From Liolophura sinensis (Eukaryota > Mollusca > Polyplacophora > Chitonida > Chitonidae): a stretch of DNA of 64,000 nt. Positions 21,930 to 34,851 of the stretch are shown one piece after another. Below the pieces are notes generated by a model. That model was not told the DNA's origin, ran no database searches, and saw only the letters and a program-made list of their open reading frames with translations. The stretch spans positions 5,843,145 through 5,907,144 of the forward strand of contig NC_088306.1 of the NCBI RefSeq assembly GCF_032854445.1, given 5' to 3'. Each line of letters begins with the position of its first letter. Position 1 is the first letter of the stretch. The position numbers were made by a program, and so were the translations under genes.

Positions 21930-22425
21930 CTAAAGTCTTTTTTGCGTACACGTAGGAGAAACTTTACAAACCACACATTTGGGTATAACTTCCGGGAGCC
22001 ACGTGGTTGTGTAACGGGAGTGGGTTTATTAAATCTCCGGATGACATTCACAGTCACGCTCAGCCGGGGTAATTGCTGTTTCTAATTTCCAAAGACTCAC
22101 GTGGACATGACTTCAGTCCATCGTGGTTAGGATTTATAGTAGTACTGATTGATTTTGACTCGTTAAGAAAGAAAAGGAGGCCGGCATGGTAACACGTACA
22201 GACACAACTGCTTTCTCACACACATGACCTGGCCACGAGATGTATCAGGGTGTCTCCGAGAAAAGCTTATTACCAGCAAACTGCGACGAAAACGGATCAG
22301 ATCTGCTCTAATAAGACAAGTATATAATACCGCTGGAAATTGTCTGTCTGTGTCATTATACGCTCCAATAATCAAACATTGTGAACGTCTAATCATGCGA
22401 AATCTCGCTGGAAATGAGGAAGCTT
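21930..22425 (+). repeat. Dispersed repeat Z, copy 2
   Basis: Matches copy 1 along its length: AGTCACGCTCAGCCGGGG, TACTGATTGATTTTGACTCG, TCACACACATGACCT, GAGAAAAGCTTATTACCAGC, AACGGATCAGATCTGCTCTA, CGCTCCAATAATCAAACATT, GCTGGAAATGAGG. Confidence 0.8.
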
Positions 22426-22649
22426 GCTTTCTGTATAAAACTATGAAAGGTGGTTTTATACAGATAGAATACCTGTAAGCATATTAGTACATATACACAT
22501 CGCAAACCAAAACGACACGCTATTATATATTTACTTAAGGTAGAATTAGATAGAAAGGGAAAATTTTATTTTGACGCACACAAACCATATAGGCCTGCAG
22601 CAAGATGGAAGTCTGGACAACACAGTACAGCACTATGCATATTCAGTCA

Positions 22650-23160
22650 CTGTTTGGGTTTTAAACAACATTGGAAAAAAAACTCACAAATCCTGCAGGT
22701 GATCTGTCTGTTTGAAATGCATTCAATGCCTGTGATAAAGACACCGAGGATGCCAGTAAGCAGACTTAAGTATAAAAAAGCAAGGGAAAAAACCGTTAAA
22801 CGGAGCTTTAAATTGTTGGACGCGATGACGTTGACAAATCTCTGTTTGTAGTTTTGACGACACCTTCCTTAATGCAAACGGAGAATGTGTCTACGGATTC
22901 CTTTTCCAATCAAGCAAGATTCTAACGTGATTTAAGGTCTGTCACGCTATCTGATATTGACTTTAGAGATCTCCGTCTTTCGTGAGCATTTGAGAGAAAC
23001 CCGTCAAATGCTGCTTGAAGGTAATTAAGAAGACGCCTTACAATCACACGGCGATATCGCCAACAGTGTCAGCTGGCGGAAGCCAGCGCCTGAAGCACTT
23101 CATTTTCACACCAAGTTTACAGAGTTTTTCCAAAAAGTTTGTGGACAGTGTGACATCTCT
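22650..23160 (+). pseudogene. Repeat S, copy 2, broken coding-like segment
   Basis: Its plus strand matches the minus strand of 35341-36046. Recognisable translated pieces are DVDKSLF, VYGF then LT and a stop, DIDF, and SHGDIANSV followed by KPAPEALHFHTKFTEF. Relative to copy 3 it has a one-base insertion before the GAGAAACCCGTCAA word and an in-frame TAA where copy 3 has TAC. Landmarks at DNA level include TTGACAAATCTCTGTTT, TCTAACGTGATTTAAG and GAGAAACCCGTCAAA. Family unknown. Confidence 0.5.
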
Positions 23161-23801
23161 TAGGGTGACCGAATAATAATTTAAAGGCAAAGAAAACACT
23201 CAGATAAAGCATATATCATATGGATGGATTTTGAGTGATGAAATATAGCAATCTATGTGTGTCAAGTGGCAAAAAACTGGTCGTCACTGGTCTCAACATG
23301 GTCGTGAAAGTTTTAAATGCATTTTACTAGGTCGAACAATATTTAAAAAAACACGTATAATATTTAATGGTCTTTCATCTGGCATGTATTTGAGGGTGCT
23401 ATATTCTTTGCCTTTTACATAACATTTAACCATCTTCCTATACTTTCTTTTGTCCACACACGTTCACCCACTCGTTTTTCGATTAACTAGAGAAACTGCC
23501 AGATTGCAGATCAGTTCATGTACACTGGAAGGAAAATATTGCTTCCTTTCACCGTTTGACATTCACGCACAGGCATCGCAAAAGAAAACTTCTGTTAACC
23601 AACCATAACTTCTGAAAAGAATGTAAAATGTGTTTTGCCAGCATATTTATGGAGAGTCAGTAAGTGTTAGATTGAATTCCTGATGAAAAGTGGTGTTGGA
23701 GGTGGCAGCTTGTAAACATGCAGTTAATGTGTGAACATTTGAAGAACAGACGAATGCATGGTGTTTAACTTTTCAAAAGGGGTTACACTGAGATACAATT
23801 T
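23161..23801. other. No assignable feature
   Basis: No repeat match or frame of note. Confidence 0.45.
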
Positions 23802-24040
23802 TGGGGCTGTGGGGGGGTTAGAACGACAGTGCGGCCTATTAACAGCGTGGTCGCTGAGAGTTCAAGTCTAGCTCACATTGACTTCCTCTCCGGCTCTACG
23901 TGGGAAAGTCATCCAGCAACCTGCTCGTTGGTTTCCTCCGGGCTCTGTCCGCTGCCGTCCCACCATAATGCTGAAAGTCATCGTATAAGTGAAACATACT
24001 TGGGTACAACGTAAATAAGCAATCAAATAAATAAATCAAC
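23802..24040 (+). mobile_element. SINE F1, head damaged
   Basis: The match is clear from GGTCGCTGAGAGTTCAAGTC through TTCCTCTCCGGC, GGTTTCCTCCGGGCTCTG, CCCACCATAATGCTG, ATAAGTGAAACATACTTGG and an AATCAAATAAATAAATC tail. The first ~50 bp no longer resemble the tRNA-like head. It lies ~95 bp upstream of another F1 in the same orientation. Confidence 0.85.
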
Positions 24041-24134
24041 CAATGACCGCACGATCACAAAACAATGAGATATGGTTAGAGTTAACAGAAACACGAAAAT
24101 GCACGGAAACAAATTACTTCATGTTTATTTCTTC

Positions 24135-24391
24135 GTGGGGCCTCCGTGGCTCAGTTGGTTAGCGCGCTCGCTCAACGTACTGACCCAGGAGCCTCCTACC
24201 AATGTGGTCGCTGTCCAGCTTCTAGCTCATGCTGGCTTCCTCTCCGGCCGTACGTGGGAAGGTCTGTCAGCAACCTGTGGCTGGTCGTGGGTTTCCCCCG
24301 GGCTCTGCCAGGTTTCCACTCACTATAATGCCGGCTGCCGTCATATAAGTGAAACATTGTTGAGTACGGCGTAAAACACCAATCAAATAAA
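24135..24391 (+). mobile_element. SINE F1, full length with 9-bp TSD
   Basis: Best-preserved F1 copy. Head GGGGCCTCCGTGGCTCAG has A box TGGCTCAGTTGG (24147-24158). The expected GAGTTCAAG B-box word is missing by a small deletion after GGTCGCTG. The body has CTGGCTTCCTCTCCGGCCGT and GGGTTTCCCCCGGGCTCTGC, and the tail GAGTACGGCGTAAAACACC plus AAATAAATA. TATTTCTTC flanks it at 24126-24134 and 24392-24400. Confidence 0.95.
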
Positions 24392-24400
24392 TATTTCTTC

Positions 24401-27400
24401 ACAGCGCACTGCTTTAAGTAGTTTGACATTGACTTCTGTGCGAAATTTAGATTTGAGATGAAAGTATGTATTTGTGATTCTGATATGCCAGCTTCCAGTA
24501 TGACTAGAAACGCATGTCCTATATGGCGGTTAGTTCCGTTATTTGACTGAGTTCCGCACAACACTGTGGTTAGCTAGTTGGTCTTAATAACTGCCATGGA
24601 GAGTTATTGAATACCGCATAATAAAGATAGATTATTGCTTTGTATAGACTTCTTGTTCCCAGTAATCCCCCCAGGAATGAAACTGTCTGTGCGGCTTCTA
24701 GATTTGCCACGCTCGCGTAATGTATTACCCGATGAGGTGTCAGTACATTTTACAACGACAGCTTTAATCTTAAAAATCAAGGCGGGTTATACTGACAAAT
24801 TGCTTAAAACGTACAGAATTAACGATAGTTGACCCATTTGTGAAAACTGCCACATTAATGTGTTAGGTGTAAAACCACTATATCATTTTTGATTTCTCAC
24901 TGAGTTAAACAATTAGGCTTAGTTATGCATGCACGGCGCCTTTGGGTCCGTTCTCTTTTTCAACAAGACAATGTCGTGCTTTCTGAACGAATTGCAATAC
25001 TTAAACTAACGTTACCTCAACAAATTGCAAAACGAAACAATACAGCATGAAAATTTATTCAGTTCTGAGCCTAAATTCTTCACTGAATTTTGGGTTGCAT
25101 CGAATTTACAGCCCTTGAAGTCACTCTTCCATGTCAATGGTGTGTTTTTTTCCCTAGGGCGGAGTAAGCGTAAAACGGCTGCTGGGTGAGTTTCGAAGTT
25201 AATGGGGCATAAGCTAGTTAGACTAATCGCCAAAACAGATTTTAGTTGTGTAAACTGATATGAAAAGTACAGGTTAAACGTTATACATTTTGTAGGCAAT
25301 TGTAAGGAAATTTAAGAAACACCTATTCAAAAAATACGTGTACCACTACACGTCGAGATGACAGCTTCGATGTACACATGTATATTTTATCTGAGCTGAG
25401 AAAAACTGACTTTGTATGACAGCTTTTGACAATTCTGGCACTGTTAATCACCGTGTGGTGTTATGTGTTACTCTTTCTGATGCTCTGAAAACAGTTTTCA
25501 ATCTTGTTGCAAACATGTTTGGAACATTGGCCAAATTCAGTTGGCAGGATCCCACTTCTCGCAGTTTCAAGCCTCCAAAACAAACCTCGCGTTACGTGAC
25601 AGAAGCTGTGGTGTGACAAGGGATGTAATGCAGTACATGTGCACTTTCTTCACGTAATGACCGCCATAATGTCTTTCGGCATAGTTTTCGGCATGATACA
25701 CATGATAACTGAGTTTCGCGAAGGTTTTCAGCTGAATATCCTCATTACGCATGAGCACACTACTTTTCAGCACTTGACAGCAATGTAGTCATTCCAACAC
25801 GGCTGCTTAGGGTTAGGTGAATGACGTCTGAAAATTCTCGAAAGGGAGAGAAAAGGTGTGACATACATCTATTCCAGATTCGTGGGAAGTGCATAAAACA
25901 CCTTATGCGGATAATTCCTGTTCGCAATTTTCAAAAAGATCACATATTTACGATATTTGATGATAATTGTTAACTGACTGATTTTGACTGGATAACGAGA
26001 TAAATTCTAATCGGGATAATGGAAGTGGAATGTTCTTAATAGAGGTGCTAAATAAATTAATATATCAATCAATACATAAGTCAATAAATATATAAATACA
26101 TAAATAATTTATGTACATAAATATATCCTTTAAGTGCAAAGTGAAAAGCCTGCTGTTACCTGGCCATACATGTAGAACATTCTCATTTGGCAGACATTGC
26201 TGCTTTAAGCCGTCACTGAAAATTGGCGACTGCTTCTCTATTTTATGAATATCCACTGTTAAAGTAATATAGCCGTCCACTTTATATCAACATTCCCCTT
26301 GTCCCTTGCTGTCCAGCTTTCAACGAACTATAATTCGCGGACACATTTCACCTTGTTTGTCTAGCAAAACCGATGAATGCTAACGATGCTCACATTATTC
26401 TGGCGAATAAATGTCATGCACTTGTTTTGCAAGTTCTCTGAAAAATATTTTGTTTTTGCAAGTTGTCTAACTGTCCATGGACAGTCATCCTCCCACCAAC
26501 TTTCGTTTTTGCTACACGAACTTACGTTAAATAAAATCACTGATAGTCTCTCCTCTGTTTTTTGTCCTTTAGATTATACTAGCTCTCCAAGCGAGAGAAT
26601 TTGCAGCTCAGAAACTGTTTTTCCCAAGATGATATGACGAACTGGAAACTGGCCCTGAACAGCCATTTGCAAAAATGTTTTAGATGACAAGGTCTCCTTC
26701 CTGTGATAGGTTTGATCAGTTGTGGAATGGGAAGGGAAAAAGAGGGAGGAAAAAACGCAGCCTGGCCAGAAAACAGATGCCATAAAACAACACACCGACC
26801 TTGTCTTTGGCTGACATGGTTTTTTGATTTCTTTTAACATGACAAGACCTGTGGGCAAAGTTCTCTTTATCCGGGGAACGTGATGGGAAGCCGTTAAAAT
26901 GAGGAATAAAAGCTCGCCATTGCATAAGAGTAACTCCATTAATTCCACATGAGTTTTTCTTTTTGGGCGATAGGTGTATCCACATAAGCTTCCTTTGTAA
27001 TTTTTTCTTCCATTTGTGTACAGAGTGTACCATCGCCACTGTTAAAAAGCCTAGCACATTTATATTCTGCTTTTAATCGTTTGTAATGTACAAGACAACA
27101 GTGCAGCGTTATGAAACCAGTCACCCAGATCCACAAAGATCAACGAAATCCATACCCCTGGGGAAAGAATTGTAAAATGCACGTCCAAGACTGTATATCT
27201 AGATGAACTTATGAAATCTGTTTGATTAATGGAAAGAAATTATACCATTATTGCATATCAGGACAGGGAAAATTTTTACACACACCTCTACATATATTGT
27301 CTCGGATTATTTGACATAATGCAATACTCAAGAATTTTCACGTACACAACAGTGGTCAGTTTCATGGATGGGGTAAACTGGAAGGTCAAGTGGGATCCAT

Positions 27401-28929
27401 CTACCTTGGACCACTAACTGAGAAGCTTTCTCACATGTGGTGTACAGACATGCACACTATGTTAGTGCAAAAAAGTGATCTTCAACTGCTAATGTTAGAC
27501 TGGGGCTGTTGACGAATGTATTTCGTCAAAAAAGGTCACAAACGATGAAAGCAGATCACACTCAAATTCCCCATCTAAGGCGGGGTTTTACCCCGATCCC
27601 TAAAAGTCGAAACACAATCGTCCTTATTCCTTGGTGTAAGGGTACCACTACAAGAGAGTGAAGATGAGAAACAACTGGCTTGTTAAAATCTCAGATCAGC
27701 GTCTAAATCCGGATGGAACATTCCCATTCCAAAACTGATCAAATCACTCTTCAAGACCAGTTTCCAGATTGTCATATCATCTTGGGAAAAACAGCTTGGG
27801 CTGCAAATTCCCTTGTTTGGAAAGCTACTGTAATGTAAAGGAGAAAACAAAAACAAAACAAAAAAAACAGAGCAGACATCAACATCCGTATTTAGACGCT
27901 GTCATCAGTAAGAGAGTGAGAAAAAATGTATGTTTCACGCCTGGGAAATTACACAAAGTCATTTTCAGGGTAAACTCGGATGAAATGTACGTAATCGCAC
28001 AAAGAGACAATAATGGATACAAGTTCCAAAATACCGTCTCCATAAAATAGTAAGTTGCAAAAGACATGCTGACAAAAGTGCTGCGTGCAGAAAATGGAGT
28101 ATAAATGACGAAAGTGAAATGACGTGAAAGCTGATATCTCCAAACCCGGTAAAATCCTTCACAATGCATGATAGTAAATATGACTTCGCTCAAGTGGATT
28201 TGAGCAAATGATTGATCACAAGTGAACTTGAGTAAATTACTGCTATCAAATGCACTTGAATAAATGCCTGTGTGCTTCACAACTCCGGCGCTCATATTTA
28301 TTACCTAAGGTAAAGAAAATTCTGGATGGCTTGATAGTAAATGTAGTTACAACAACGACACATATTTCCAGAATGTATACTCTATGTGCAATGGCACTAA
28401 ACTCATAAACACCGCAGGATGGGGAGCGTTGGACTGAAATATAACATACACAAAGGGAAAAATGTAGATCAGACTTGACGTGGTAAAATAAAAATATATA
28501 TATATATAATACAATGTTTAAAGACGAGGCTCGTAACACTGGACCGTTCCCACACAAAAAACTTGTGTTACCAGATGTGTTTGCTCATATATGTAGTACA
28601 TGACGAGTACCTTCTCTGATTTTTCCTCATTCTTAATAATAGAGCTGTGGGAAGCCTTCGTGGCTCTGCTTTCTCTCACCACTTTTTCGGGATAAAATCT
28701 GACGTATTTACTTCTTTTGAGAATACAACGGCCTTGTCCACTCTTCTCAGAATTAAGTACTGACTTGAAAGTTTTAATAATTTCAGACATGAAGTTTCGA
28801 AGAGGAAACAGAATCTACATAAATCCTTCCTTTTTGGGAAACACCTTTTGCCCTGATTAAATAAGACGAGTCCTGATCTGGAGTCTCTGAGGAGACGACA
28901 CAATGACAACTGTCAATCCGTGGCTGATT
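24401..28929. other. No assignable gene; scattered low-complexity
   Basis: About 4.5 kb with many short frames on both strands and no recognised domain. An AT-rich ATAAATA-type stretch is at 26060-26130 and a short TA run near 28495. Around 26990-27090, TTCCATTTGTGTAC followed by AAAAGCCTA resembles part of repeat R near 38380, a weak similarity only. Confidence 0.45.
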
Positions 28930-29040
28930 CCTCGACCTTTAATCCGGATAGTCTGCTTCGACGCACCGGTGCGGCCTGATACCATCTTTTCATTTCATGG
29001 CTTACAGGAAACCTCTTTTTCTGGACTCGGAAAGGGAAGC
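28930..29040 (-). repeat. Possible fragment of the repeat X neighbourhood
   Basis: AATCCGGATAG, then TGATACCATC, TTCATGGC and AGGAAACC in this order resemble AATCCCGATAA, TGATACCATC, CCGTGTCATC and AGGAAGCC at 31075-31145. Diverged and short, so uncertain. Confidence 0.35.
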
Positions 29041-30076
29041 ACACTTAGAAGGTTTCAAAGATCAGCGGTGTGCGGTAGATAATGGGTTGATATCACATCA
29101 TGATGCTATGGCTGGATTCAACAGGCCAGATTATCCGTAACCTATCATGACAAACCCAGGCTTAGCAAGGCCTTATCTGGTGGAGGATTGACTTACCAGG
29201 TTGATTGATTAAAGTCAAAGACCATAAGTGAAGACCGCCAACTCACAAGGGAATCAGTTTGAATAGAAATGAGACAAGACAGTTAAGCAAACGTTCCATA
29301 TCAAAGTATCTAATAACAGCTTAGAGGACATGAGAGCATTTTCCACGGATTGAGTCTATAATGTATAACCGTAATTCAGAGCAACCATTTTTCGTACACT
29401 AGTAAAATAATCGGTTTCTTCAAGATCTGCAAGGTATTAACGCGAAGAGGTGTCATTAAAATCACGGAAAAGGAAGGACAAGTTAAATCCACACCGCTTA
29501 CCTGTCCGAGATGCCAGAGACAGGTAATAAGCTAAAATAATTCTGTGGATCTATCCCCCCATCCTCCCCACCCCCCCTACGTAAAGGTTTTAACGGAATG
29601 AAAACGAAACGTTTTTGTGTTCAATAGCATGCACTGCATCGCACCTGAATACCCGAAATCGACTGAAGGTCCTGCTGGGCGCAGTTACATTTCCGACCAA
29701 TCACAAATTTAAGACGAAGACGGAAAGCTATTTTAACATCTCTTTATGAGGCAATTTTTCTGACTTTAGGGTTGGATAATGTCCAAGAAAGACGTTACAG
29801 GAAGCGTATTCAAAATAATACAGAGCAAAGTTTCTTTCACTACGCACTTAATTAATAAAAGTTGATACAACACAATAGCTGTGCACTTTACTATAAGTGT
29901 ATGTGTCCCAGACCTCATTAAAATGGAGTTACGCGAAGGTAAACTGTGGCATTTAATACACAGATAGCCACAGTACCGTTAGACCTGACCAGACAAGGTA
30001 GGGAGAAATAATGGTTCTACAATACATGTTTCATGCAGTTTACGTGGGACACTAGCTCTTAACACTATAAGCTGTG
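29041..30076. other. No assignable feature
   Basis: No repeat match or coding signal noticed. A short C-rich run lies near 29560-29578. Confidence 0.45.
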
Positions 30077-30162
30077 ATACAGGCTGACGGTTGAAACAAA
30101 AAGTTGTGATGTACAACTGACACAGACTGACGGTTGGAACAAAAAGTTGTGATGTACAATTG
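30077..30162. repeat. Two-copy tandem duplication, 43-bp unit
   Basis: CTGACGGTTG, then AACAAAAAGTTGTGATGTAC occurs starting at 30084 and again at 30127, with two or three differences between the units. Confidence 0.9.
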
Positions 30163-30609
30163 ACACAATAAACTGAGAAGATTACGGTTTTTTTTTTACA
30201 CAATAACCTGTTATAGAACTGAAACTAGGGTCCGATGTGTGAGGTTCAGTTAAACGGTTACCCTGTAGATATGCTGTAAAGTGAAAATGATACACATGGC
30301 ATTTTTCAATGTGCGGTGTACTGGATTCACAAAATGTATCGGTAGAAGTTCTCTAAGTTAAACCATGTGGAATTCTCCATTTAGAGTTTTTTCGCCCTGT
30401 TTGAAGCGCTGTCCGCACGTGCTGTGGAGAGATCAACCACAACCAGAACGTCATGCACGGATACATGATGACGGTGTGATGACCTGATTCACCCAGTGCA
30501 GAAGTATCAGCTCTTAGCGGATTACAGGTTGGTTAATACATGATAACAAAGTACAGAATAATTGGTTTTGATGACACCGTACTTTAGAACAGTTTTCCTT
30601 CTGTTAAGT

Positions 30610-30975
30610 GAGTGAGTGAGTGAGTGCTTGGGGTTTAACGTCGTACTCAACAATTTTTCAGTCATATGACGACGAAGGAATCATTAGGGTGCATGCACGT
30701 GTAATGTGCCTCCTTGCTGCAGGACGGATTTCCACCGCTCTTTTATTTAGTGCTGCATCACTGAGACGACTTACCGAAGGCAAGTAAGTCGCCCCGCCCG
30801 AGCCATTATACTGATACGGGTCAACCAGTCGTTGCACTATCCCCTTCATGCTGAACGCCAAGCGAGGAAGCTACAACGTCCTCTTTTAAAGTCTTAGGTG
30901 TGACTCGACCAAGGATTGATCCTGGATCTACCGGTCCCGAAGCGGACGCTCTACCAACTGTGCTATCCGGGCCGG
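30610..30975 (-). mobile_element. Full-length SINE F2 with 14-bp TSD
   Basis: The best-preserved F2 copy. On the minus strand the head is GGCCCGGATAGCACAGTTGG followed by TAGAGCG (A box), with B-box-like GGATCAATCC. The body has CTCGCTTGGCGTTCAGCATG and AGTCGTCTCAGTGATGCAGC, the tail TCATATGACTGAAAAATTG and GTACGACGTTAAACCCC, then a CACT simple repeat. TCCTTCTGTTAAGT flanks it at 30596-30609 and 30976-30989. Confidence 0.95.
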
Positions 30976-31059
30976 TCCTTCTGTTAAGTCCACGTGCTAA
31001 TACTTTGAGGACTGTTACCCTTGATAGCTTCCACCTTGTGACTGTTTCAGCCCATGATT

Positions 31060-31300
31060 GATACCATACCTGGTAATCCCGATAACCCGATTAGACTCTG
31101 GCACGGCGTGATACCATCCTCTCGTTCCGTGTCATCCAGGAAGCCTTTTGTCGTAAATGTACGAGAAACAGGAAAAGAGAAACCCACGAAAGTCCGTTCG
31201 TGTGTAGGAGATAAAGGAGGCGCTGGATTAAGATGCCAGTGCTGACATCCAACAGACGAGATTACCACAAAGCTACAATGAAAAATCGAAGCGAAAGAGA
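31060..31300 (-). repeat. Dispersed repeat X, copy 3 (empty SINE site)
   Basis: Reverse complemented, it reads TTGTAGCTTTGTGGTAATC, TCTGTTGGATGTCAGCACTG, CTTAATCCAGCG, ACACGAACGGAC, GGGTTTCTCTT and TTCCTGGATGACAC, matching copies 1 and 2. The SINE target site in copy 2 is continuous here. Confidence 0.75.
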
Positions 31301-32164
31301 GATTTAGTGGGCGTTGATTTTTATTCTGGAATGGTTGATTCTAAGGTATCTACACTGTATATTAGGTTTTGCAATACATACGATCGGGACGTCAGTGAAC
31401 ACCGATGACGCAAGCAGACAGACAAAGGGAAGTAATGCTATAGATTCGAATGTACAGGCACATGTAGTTATGTCTAAGTCATTATGCAGGCATACAGAAA
31501 GAGATATTGTACGAAAAAATGCATCTTTACATTTCCCCTGCCTATTTACATTGTTGCAAATGATACTTCATTGGACATGGATTTTATGGTCTGACACTGC
31601 ATGAGATCGGGGTCCTAAGACATCAAATTGAAAAAAATTCGTAGGGAAGACTGTCTTAGTGGACATTAGCGGGAGGGTGGTTCTTAATGGTGCTTGAAAA
31701 CATCCGCCAATAAAACCATTTGTCCATAGATATCTAACTTGTTCATATTTTAAACGTTCGCCACGATACAGCTGAAATATTGCCGTCTTGGTGTAACTCC
31801 ATATTCATATACTGATCCATATGTTGTATGACAATTAATACAAAAGCCTATGACCGGAAGATTAAAAAACAAAGGGGCGACGACAACGTGATATTTGACT
31901 GATGGTTACATGTGACGAGTGAAATCTGACATCAGGTCAGCGTACCTTTTGGCGGCCTGTTGTCCTGTTGGACCTTTACTTAGTGTGACATAGTGTTGCA
32001 CTCTTGTTTGCGTTTGTGTATATATAGTAAGGGCCTATGCATTATGGTTCTCTTTCTGTATAAAGCTAAGACAAACTTTCTCATTTCCAACGAGGTTTCG
32101 CGTGATTAGACAGTCACAATATTTTATTATCGTAGCGTATAATAACACAGACAGGTTGTCTCAA
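31301..32164. other. No assignable feature
   Basis: Contains a 96-codon plus-strand frame (31314-31604) with no recognised motif; nothing else seen. Confidence 0.45.
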
Positions 32165-32610
32165 AGTGTATTATATTCTTGTCCCTTAGTGCAGATCAGA
32201 TCCGTTTTCGAAGAAATCTGCTGGTAATGAGCTTTTCTCGGAGACATCCCCGATAAATCTCGCGTCTAGGTCACGTGTGTGAGAAAGTAGCCGGAGCCTG
32301 TACGTGTTACATTACCAGCTTTCTTTACTTTGTTATCGAGTCTAAATCAATAAGTACCGATCAGAATGGTCTAAAGCCTAATCCATGGGTGTCTCATGGG
32401 TAAAATTACAAACAGCAATTGCCCCGGCTCGGCGTGACTGTGCGTGATATCCGGGGATTTGGAAACTGAAACCGGTAGCTCAATCACTTGGCTGCCGGAA
32501 GTCATAGCCAAGTATGTGGTCGGTAAAATTGCTGACTGGTGTACATACAAGGAGTTGGCTATATTGTCAACGGTAGCACGTTGATGGACTGATATACTGG
32601 CGAAACCAAT
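32165..32610 (-). repeat. Dispersed repeat Z, copy 3
   Basis: Reverse-complement match to copies 1 and 2: CGGATCTGATCTGC region, GCTCATTACCAGCAGA, CTCACACACGTGACCTAG, TTGATTTAGACTCGATAAC, AGTCACGCCGAGCCGGGG, GATTGAGCTACCGG. It lacks the CGCTCCAATAATC end present in the other two. A 91-codon frame at 32371-32646 shares VSVSKS and THSHA residues with the copy 1 frame at 14902-15108, but copy 2 is not open there. Confidence 0.75.
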
Positions 32611-34629
32611 TAAAAGTATTGTCACAGTAAGATCGTTACGCAACACACATGTGTTTTATTTTAATGTGCTGTGGGATATACGAAATTTGTGTTAGGGCTA
32701 GGAAGAGTTCGCACTATTACTCATTTGGGAAAGAGTATACCTTTGTCACGTAAACACAAGTCCTGTGGTATCACCACTGCTTATTTGCTTTACAGATTAT
32801 ACCAGATTCCAAGCTATTATCGCTTGCAAAGGACAGACGACCATTTAATCTCAATTCTATTCTCACAAAATATGAAGTTTGCTCTTACAATGATACAGCC
32901 TCCAGACATGATTTTGTTTTCCAATGTCAGTACAGAAATTTAGAATTCGTATTTGATTAGAAAGAAGCACTAAAACAGAAACACGAGTAATATCAGCTTT
33001 GATTAAAACACTTACTTTGTGTTCCTAAAATAGCAGTTCGTTGTTGCCTGCAGCAGACATGTACGGCTTTTCTCAAATGATGTAAATTGGTTGAGTGCGT
33101 TGCATGTTTTTATCAAACACCTTTATGTTTGCTTCTGTCTGATGAAAACTATCCTTTACGGGTTAATTTTAAAAACCTTTTTGTGGGGATTGTGAAACAC
33201 AAGAAAATAGATATTCTTACCTCTTATATTTGCGCCAAAATTTACCTTACTGTTTTTAGTAATGGTCTTGAACAAGATTCATTTATTTCGTTTGAATACC
33301 AGGGAAATGTGTTTTAGGTCTGATGAGTTTGGTTCTTTACCCTTTGACAAACTTGTTTTAACCATCACTTCTTTGGTCATAATCATGTCGACAAAAGCTA
33401 TTTTGGTCGAACTGACCTGATCCTTCTATGTGTAGACATTCTTCAAACGGGGGTTGTGCCCTTTGCCTGTGCTTAAATGAAAATGCAAAAACAGAAACTT
33501 GTGTGGATTCACGTTTCAGCTTAACAGAAATCATTTTGAAATAATAGTAACCTGTGAAACCTTTTTTTCACATTTACCGGTTCCTCTGGCGTCTCTTTTG
33601 TAAAGAGACATTTGCACGACGTCTTTTCTGTAAATGGAGAAATAAAAGAATCAAGTTAGTCCTGGATAAAAGCCAGTGTGCTGTTTCACAGCATGTGCTA
33701 TTTTTTCTGCCTATTCCAAAACTGATCAGTTGTACCAAAAATATCAGAGGCAGAGAGTCATGTTCTACATAGGCACATTACCTGAACACAAATATCAGTT
33801 CTAGCTTTCAATTCGTCTAGTCAATATTGTGAAGAATTGTACATTTTGCATGTAGATTGCTGTAACTTGAATGTGTAATAAAAGTACACGTATATGAGTA
33901 ATTTTATTGAACTTAGCAAGTGTAGCAGAAAACAATGGCTTTCAGGAGACAATCCACTCGGGTTTGACAATACATCCGCGGAAGCGTGTCCGGAAATGGT
34001 TAGGGTGGGTGGGGGGGCGAGTTCCAACTCTTTTATCGATGAAAGTAGTAAAAGTCTGCACTGTACTGTCACAACTGTATCATGTAACCGGTCAAACATG
34101 GTATGCAACTAAAATAGGCGCCTGACAACAAAAATGTCTTGAAAAGTAACTTAAGGTAGAAGAAGGTAAAACAAAATTGAGAATCTGAACGATTGTGAAC
34201 TTGAGAAGTTCCTAAAGGAAAGAGGTCTGCTTTTTATCTCTGGAAAAGGGTTATCAATGGATTTATGTCAACAAAGGTAGCCTAACATTTGTCACAAGTC
34301 ACATGACACAGCAGAACTGTTCCATATGGAAACTCCCCAAGCACAGCCCGAGGACGTTCAAAGTTATGATCGGTTGTTATCTGATTAAGTGACTTAACCA
34401 AGTTAGACGGATAGTCCAAGGCGAAATGCGAAAGCAGCAGAGTAGTTATGTTCATGTTTTTTGGAATAACATCATTTAGATTTTAGCAATTCTCTCGTCA
34501 TTTAGGTACACTTTACGCACTTTATCAGTATCATCAGTACTGATTCTTTGTTATGATAAAAATGGCTTAGGGTAAGAGTTTAAAAACGCGTCTATGTAGG
34601 ATAAATTGGCGCTCCATCGGGAAATAAGT
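32611..34629. other. No assignable feature
   Basis: About 2 kb with short frames only (for example 33087-33317 and 33554-33772, plus). No internal repeat match noticed. Confidence 0.45.
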
Positions 34630-34851
34630 CACGTGAGCCTTGGAAATCAAGAAGCTGTATAAATAGCTGAATTCTCTTGAGACTTATTGAGAAGAAGCCT
34701 GTTATGAGTAATAATCCATCTAGATTATATGGGTTTTCAATAACTCTCGATGACAGTGATTAAGATCTACGCGCCAACCACGATGTTGTGCGGAATCAAC
34801 CGGGCGAGCAGCCATTATGACCACGGATTCTTCCTCTTGCCAGAGGCAGGT
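34630..34851 (+). promoter_or_regulatory. Possible TATA promoter and first-exon donor, or LTR-like
   Basis: An E-box CACGTG (34630-34635) precedes TATAAATA (34658-34665). About 185 bp downstream CCAGAGGCAG is followed by GTACATG (donor GT at 34850-34851), and a polyadenylation-like AATAAAG lies near 34961. This order could mark a promoter with a non-coding first exon, or an LTR. No TSD or matched termini could be shown and each motif is short, so the call is tentative. Confidence 0.2.

Noticed and set aside
24135-24391. tRNA gene signals (A and B boxes)
   Set aside because: The boxes belong to SINE heads with body, tail and TSD; no cloverleaf with intact acceptor stem was seen.
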